This document shows positions 4,960 to 6,601 of a stretch of DNA of 6,601 nt, piece by piece. The notes below the pieces were generated by a model. The model was given only the letters and a program-made list of their open reading frames with translations, made no database searches and was not told where the DNA came from. How positions within the stretch are numbered: position 1 is the first letter of the stretch; every line of letters starts with the position of its first letter. Source of the DNA: Victivallaceae bacterium (lineage in GTDB: Bacteria; Verrucomicrobiota; Lentisphaeria; Victivallales; Victivallaceae); the NCBI GenBank assembly GCA_028717165.1, contig JAQUOK010000180.1, positions 1 to 6,601 of the forward strand, read 5' to 3'. The position numbers and the translations under genes were made by a program.

Positions 4960-6601
4960 ATGAGAAAGACCGGCTTACTGTCAGTATTTTGTCTGGCATT
5001 AGGGGGACTGTTTGCCTCCATGCCCGCCCAGGCCGGGTATATCGAGGAAAAAGACGGAAAGACTATAATCCATGTAAAATTATGGACTTTGCCGGACCCG
5101 GGCGACCCTGCTCCTAACGCGCGCGCCGATGTCGAAGTAGTAAGACAGTTCAGGAAAGATTTTCCGAAAATATTTGCCCAAAAATATCGTGAAAAATACA
5201 AAGCCGATCCGAAAAAATACGGGAACTACAACTGGGACAATGTGGAAGTAGTTCTCGAAAAATTCTCCGGCATCACGGTTACCGGGGTAGAAAGCGATCT
5301 GCTGGCAATAGCCGGCGACACGGCAGCGGATATCCTGTACATCAACTTCCGTAAATCCGATAATTACATCCGCAACGGTTTTATCCAGCCGCTCGACAGA
5401 TATTACGCAGAACTGACTCCGAAACAGATAAGCCAGCGTGTCCATAAAAAGATCATGCCGGTCTGTCACCGCAAAGGTCCGGATGGGAAAATGCACTGGT
5501 GGACAATGCCTTACGGCGGCCTTCTGGGTAAAGTGCTGCTTTATCGCAAAGATTTATTTGACGAATATAAAGTCGATCCTCCGACCAAAAAATGGACTTG
5601 GGATGACTTTTATAACGCCTGCCGGAAATTGACCGATCCCGCCAACGGCAGATATGGTCTCCTTCTCGGGCGCGGCTTCCATGAATCCTGGTTCTGGATA
5701 ACTTTTCTGTGGTCGGCAGGCGGCGAAATAATGGCCTATAACCCGGAAAAAGACTCATGGTTATGTACATTTGATTCCGATGCCGCGGTTAAGGCATTGG
5801 ATTTTTATATTCGCCTGTCGGCTGAAGAATGGACTGACAAAAACGGCCAGAAAAGACGGGGCTATGCCTACAAGGAAGCTACCGAAGCTACCGAAAAATG
5901 GGATCGCGGCGAAATCGCGATGAGGTTTGCCTATATTGAGGAAACCCTCCTGTCAACCATCCAGCCGGAAGTAACGGGAATGGCTCCGGTTCCGCTTGGT
6001 CCCGGTAACAACCGCGGCGGCGAATTGAATTCCAGGATGTTCGGGCTTTATGCCCAGATAAAAAGCCCGATTGTCTGTGACGCCGCCTGGGAATATATGT
6101 TTTATTATGACAGTATGCCGGCTCAGCGGCTTCGCACTAAAATCATGGTGGAAGGCGGCATGGGTAAATTCATCAATCCCAAATACCTCAAAATGTTCGG
6201 ATACCCCGAAATCCTGAAGCTGGTGCCGAAGGGCTGGGAAGAAACTTTCGAAATCGCAATCGCAAGCGGTCAGCCCGAACCTTATGGTCAAAACAGCAAT
6301 TTTGCTTACGATGAAATGACCAAACCTATACAGTTGGCGGAAGAAATGGAAGTCAATCATAAACTTGCTCCCTTAGGAAGCGAAGAGCGGGAACGCCAGC
6401 TCAAAAAAATACTGCAGGACGCCTGCGCCTATGCCAACGAAATTATGATCGGCAAAATATCTCCCCGGGAAATGCTGTGGCGCCGAATTTCGGCCTGGGC
6501 GCTGTTTGTGGGCATACTCGTTGCATTCTTTTTCGTATTCCGCAGGATATTTGTCATATTTTCTCCGCCGAAAGACGACGGCGTCCGGCAAGGGTCAGAT
6601 C
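4960..6601 (+). CDS. extracellular solute-binding protein (SBP_bac_1 type) with C-terminal membrane helix, 3'-truncated
   Basis: The frame is open from the ATG to the right edge (547 residues) with no stop. The N-terminus is a Sec signal peptide: RK, then a hydrophobic run (residues 6-19), then AQA before G26, a signal peptidase I site. No lipobox cysteine is present, so it is not a standard lipoprotein. The body resembles family 1 ABC binding proteins for sugars, with DILYINF followed by GFIQPLD (124-146), KKWTWDDFYNACRKLTD (211-227) and RYGLLLGRG (231-239). This domain spans about 455-480 residues, somewhat longer than usual. At about 510-534 there is a hydrophobic helix with RR on both sides (R508/R509 and R528/R529), then a charged, proline-containing stretch (SPPKDDG) to the edge. 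The protein is thus anchored to the cytoplasmic membrane, and the frame may continue into a permease domain. Ligand unknown; a carbohydrate is likely from family resemblance. Confidence 0.88.
   Translation, partial: MRKTGLLSVFCLALGGLFASMPAQAGYIEEKDGKTIIHVKLWTLPDPGDPAPNARADVEVVRQFRKDFPKIFAQKYREKYKADPKKYGNYNWDNVEVVLEKFSGITVTGVESDLLAIAGDTAADILYINFRKSDNYIRNGFIQPLDRYYAELTPKQISQRVHKKIMPVCHRKGPDGKMHWWTMPYGGLLGKVLLYRKDLFDEYKVDPPTKKWTWDDFYNACRKLTDPANGRYGLLLGRGFHESWFWITFLWSAGGEIMAYNPEKDSWLCTFDSDAAVKALDFYIRLSAEEWTDKNGQKRRGYAYKEATEATEKWDRGEIAMRFAYIEETLLSTIQPEVTGMAPVPLGPGNNRGGELNSRMFGLYAQIKSPIVCDAAWEYMFYYDSMPAQRLRTKIMVEGGMGKFINPKYLKMFGYPEILKLVPKGWEETFEIAIASGQPEPYGQNSNFAYDEMTKPIQLAEEMEVNHKLAPLGSEERERQLKKILQDACAYANEIMIGKISPREMLWRRISAWALFVGILVAFFFVFRRIFVIFSPPKDDGVRQGSD

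Overview
The window reads as a piece of a mid-GC, Gram-negative-type bacterial genome. The mix is a DegT/StrS-type aminotransferase with a GGKSFAIGEAG lysine motif, an FCD-type GntR regulator, an M55 D-aminopeptidase beside a COG2159 amidohydrolase, and a membrane-tethered sugar-type binding protein. This suggests the PVC superphylum, most likely a Lentisphaerota (Victivallales) relative. That placement is an inference from gene content; no marker gene is present.

Layout, left to right. Bases 1-924 hold the 3' part of a PLP-dependent DegT/DnrJ/EryC1/StrS aminotransferase whose start lies outside the window. Convergent to it, after a 34-bp gap, is a GntR/FadR-type (FCD) regulator on the minus strand (959-1642). 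A 154-bp divergent intergenic region follows, with a good sigma70-type promoter pointing right, a weaker one pointing left, and a TGG-N5-CCA dyad between them. Then comes a tight two-gene operon: an M55 (DppA-type) binuclear zinc aminopeptidase (1797-2591) and a TIM-barrel amidohydrolase (2612-3484). An alpha/beta hydrolase (3660-4532) follows after a repeat-bearing gap. After a 427-bp non-coding stretch, a secreted solute-binding protein begins at 4960 and runs off the right edge without a stop. It carries a C-terminal transmembrane helix, so it is anchored, and may be fused to a permease.

Functionally this looks like a catabolic and uptake neighbourhood. The regulator probably controls itself and the divergent aminopeptidase/amidohydrolase pair in response to a small carboxylate-type ligand. 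The two metal hydrolases would act in sequence on an amide or peptide-like substrate, and the alpha/beta hydrolase and binding protein could belong to the same or a neighbouring regulon. The actual substrate cannot be read from the sequence.

The most notable structure is non-coding. Two copies of a composite element, each made of two hairpins in inverted orientation, flank the alpha/beta hydrolase gene at 3556-3624 and about 4570-4623. Their stems differ by paired substitutions that keep base pairing, and their outer edges carry GTAG/GCAG/GGAG-like tetranucleotides, as in REP/BIME elements. A degenerate 7-bp tandem repeat lies just left of the first copy.
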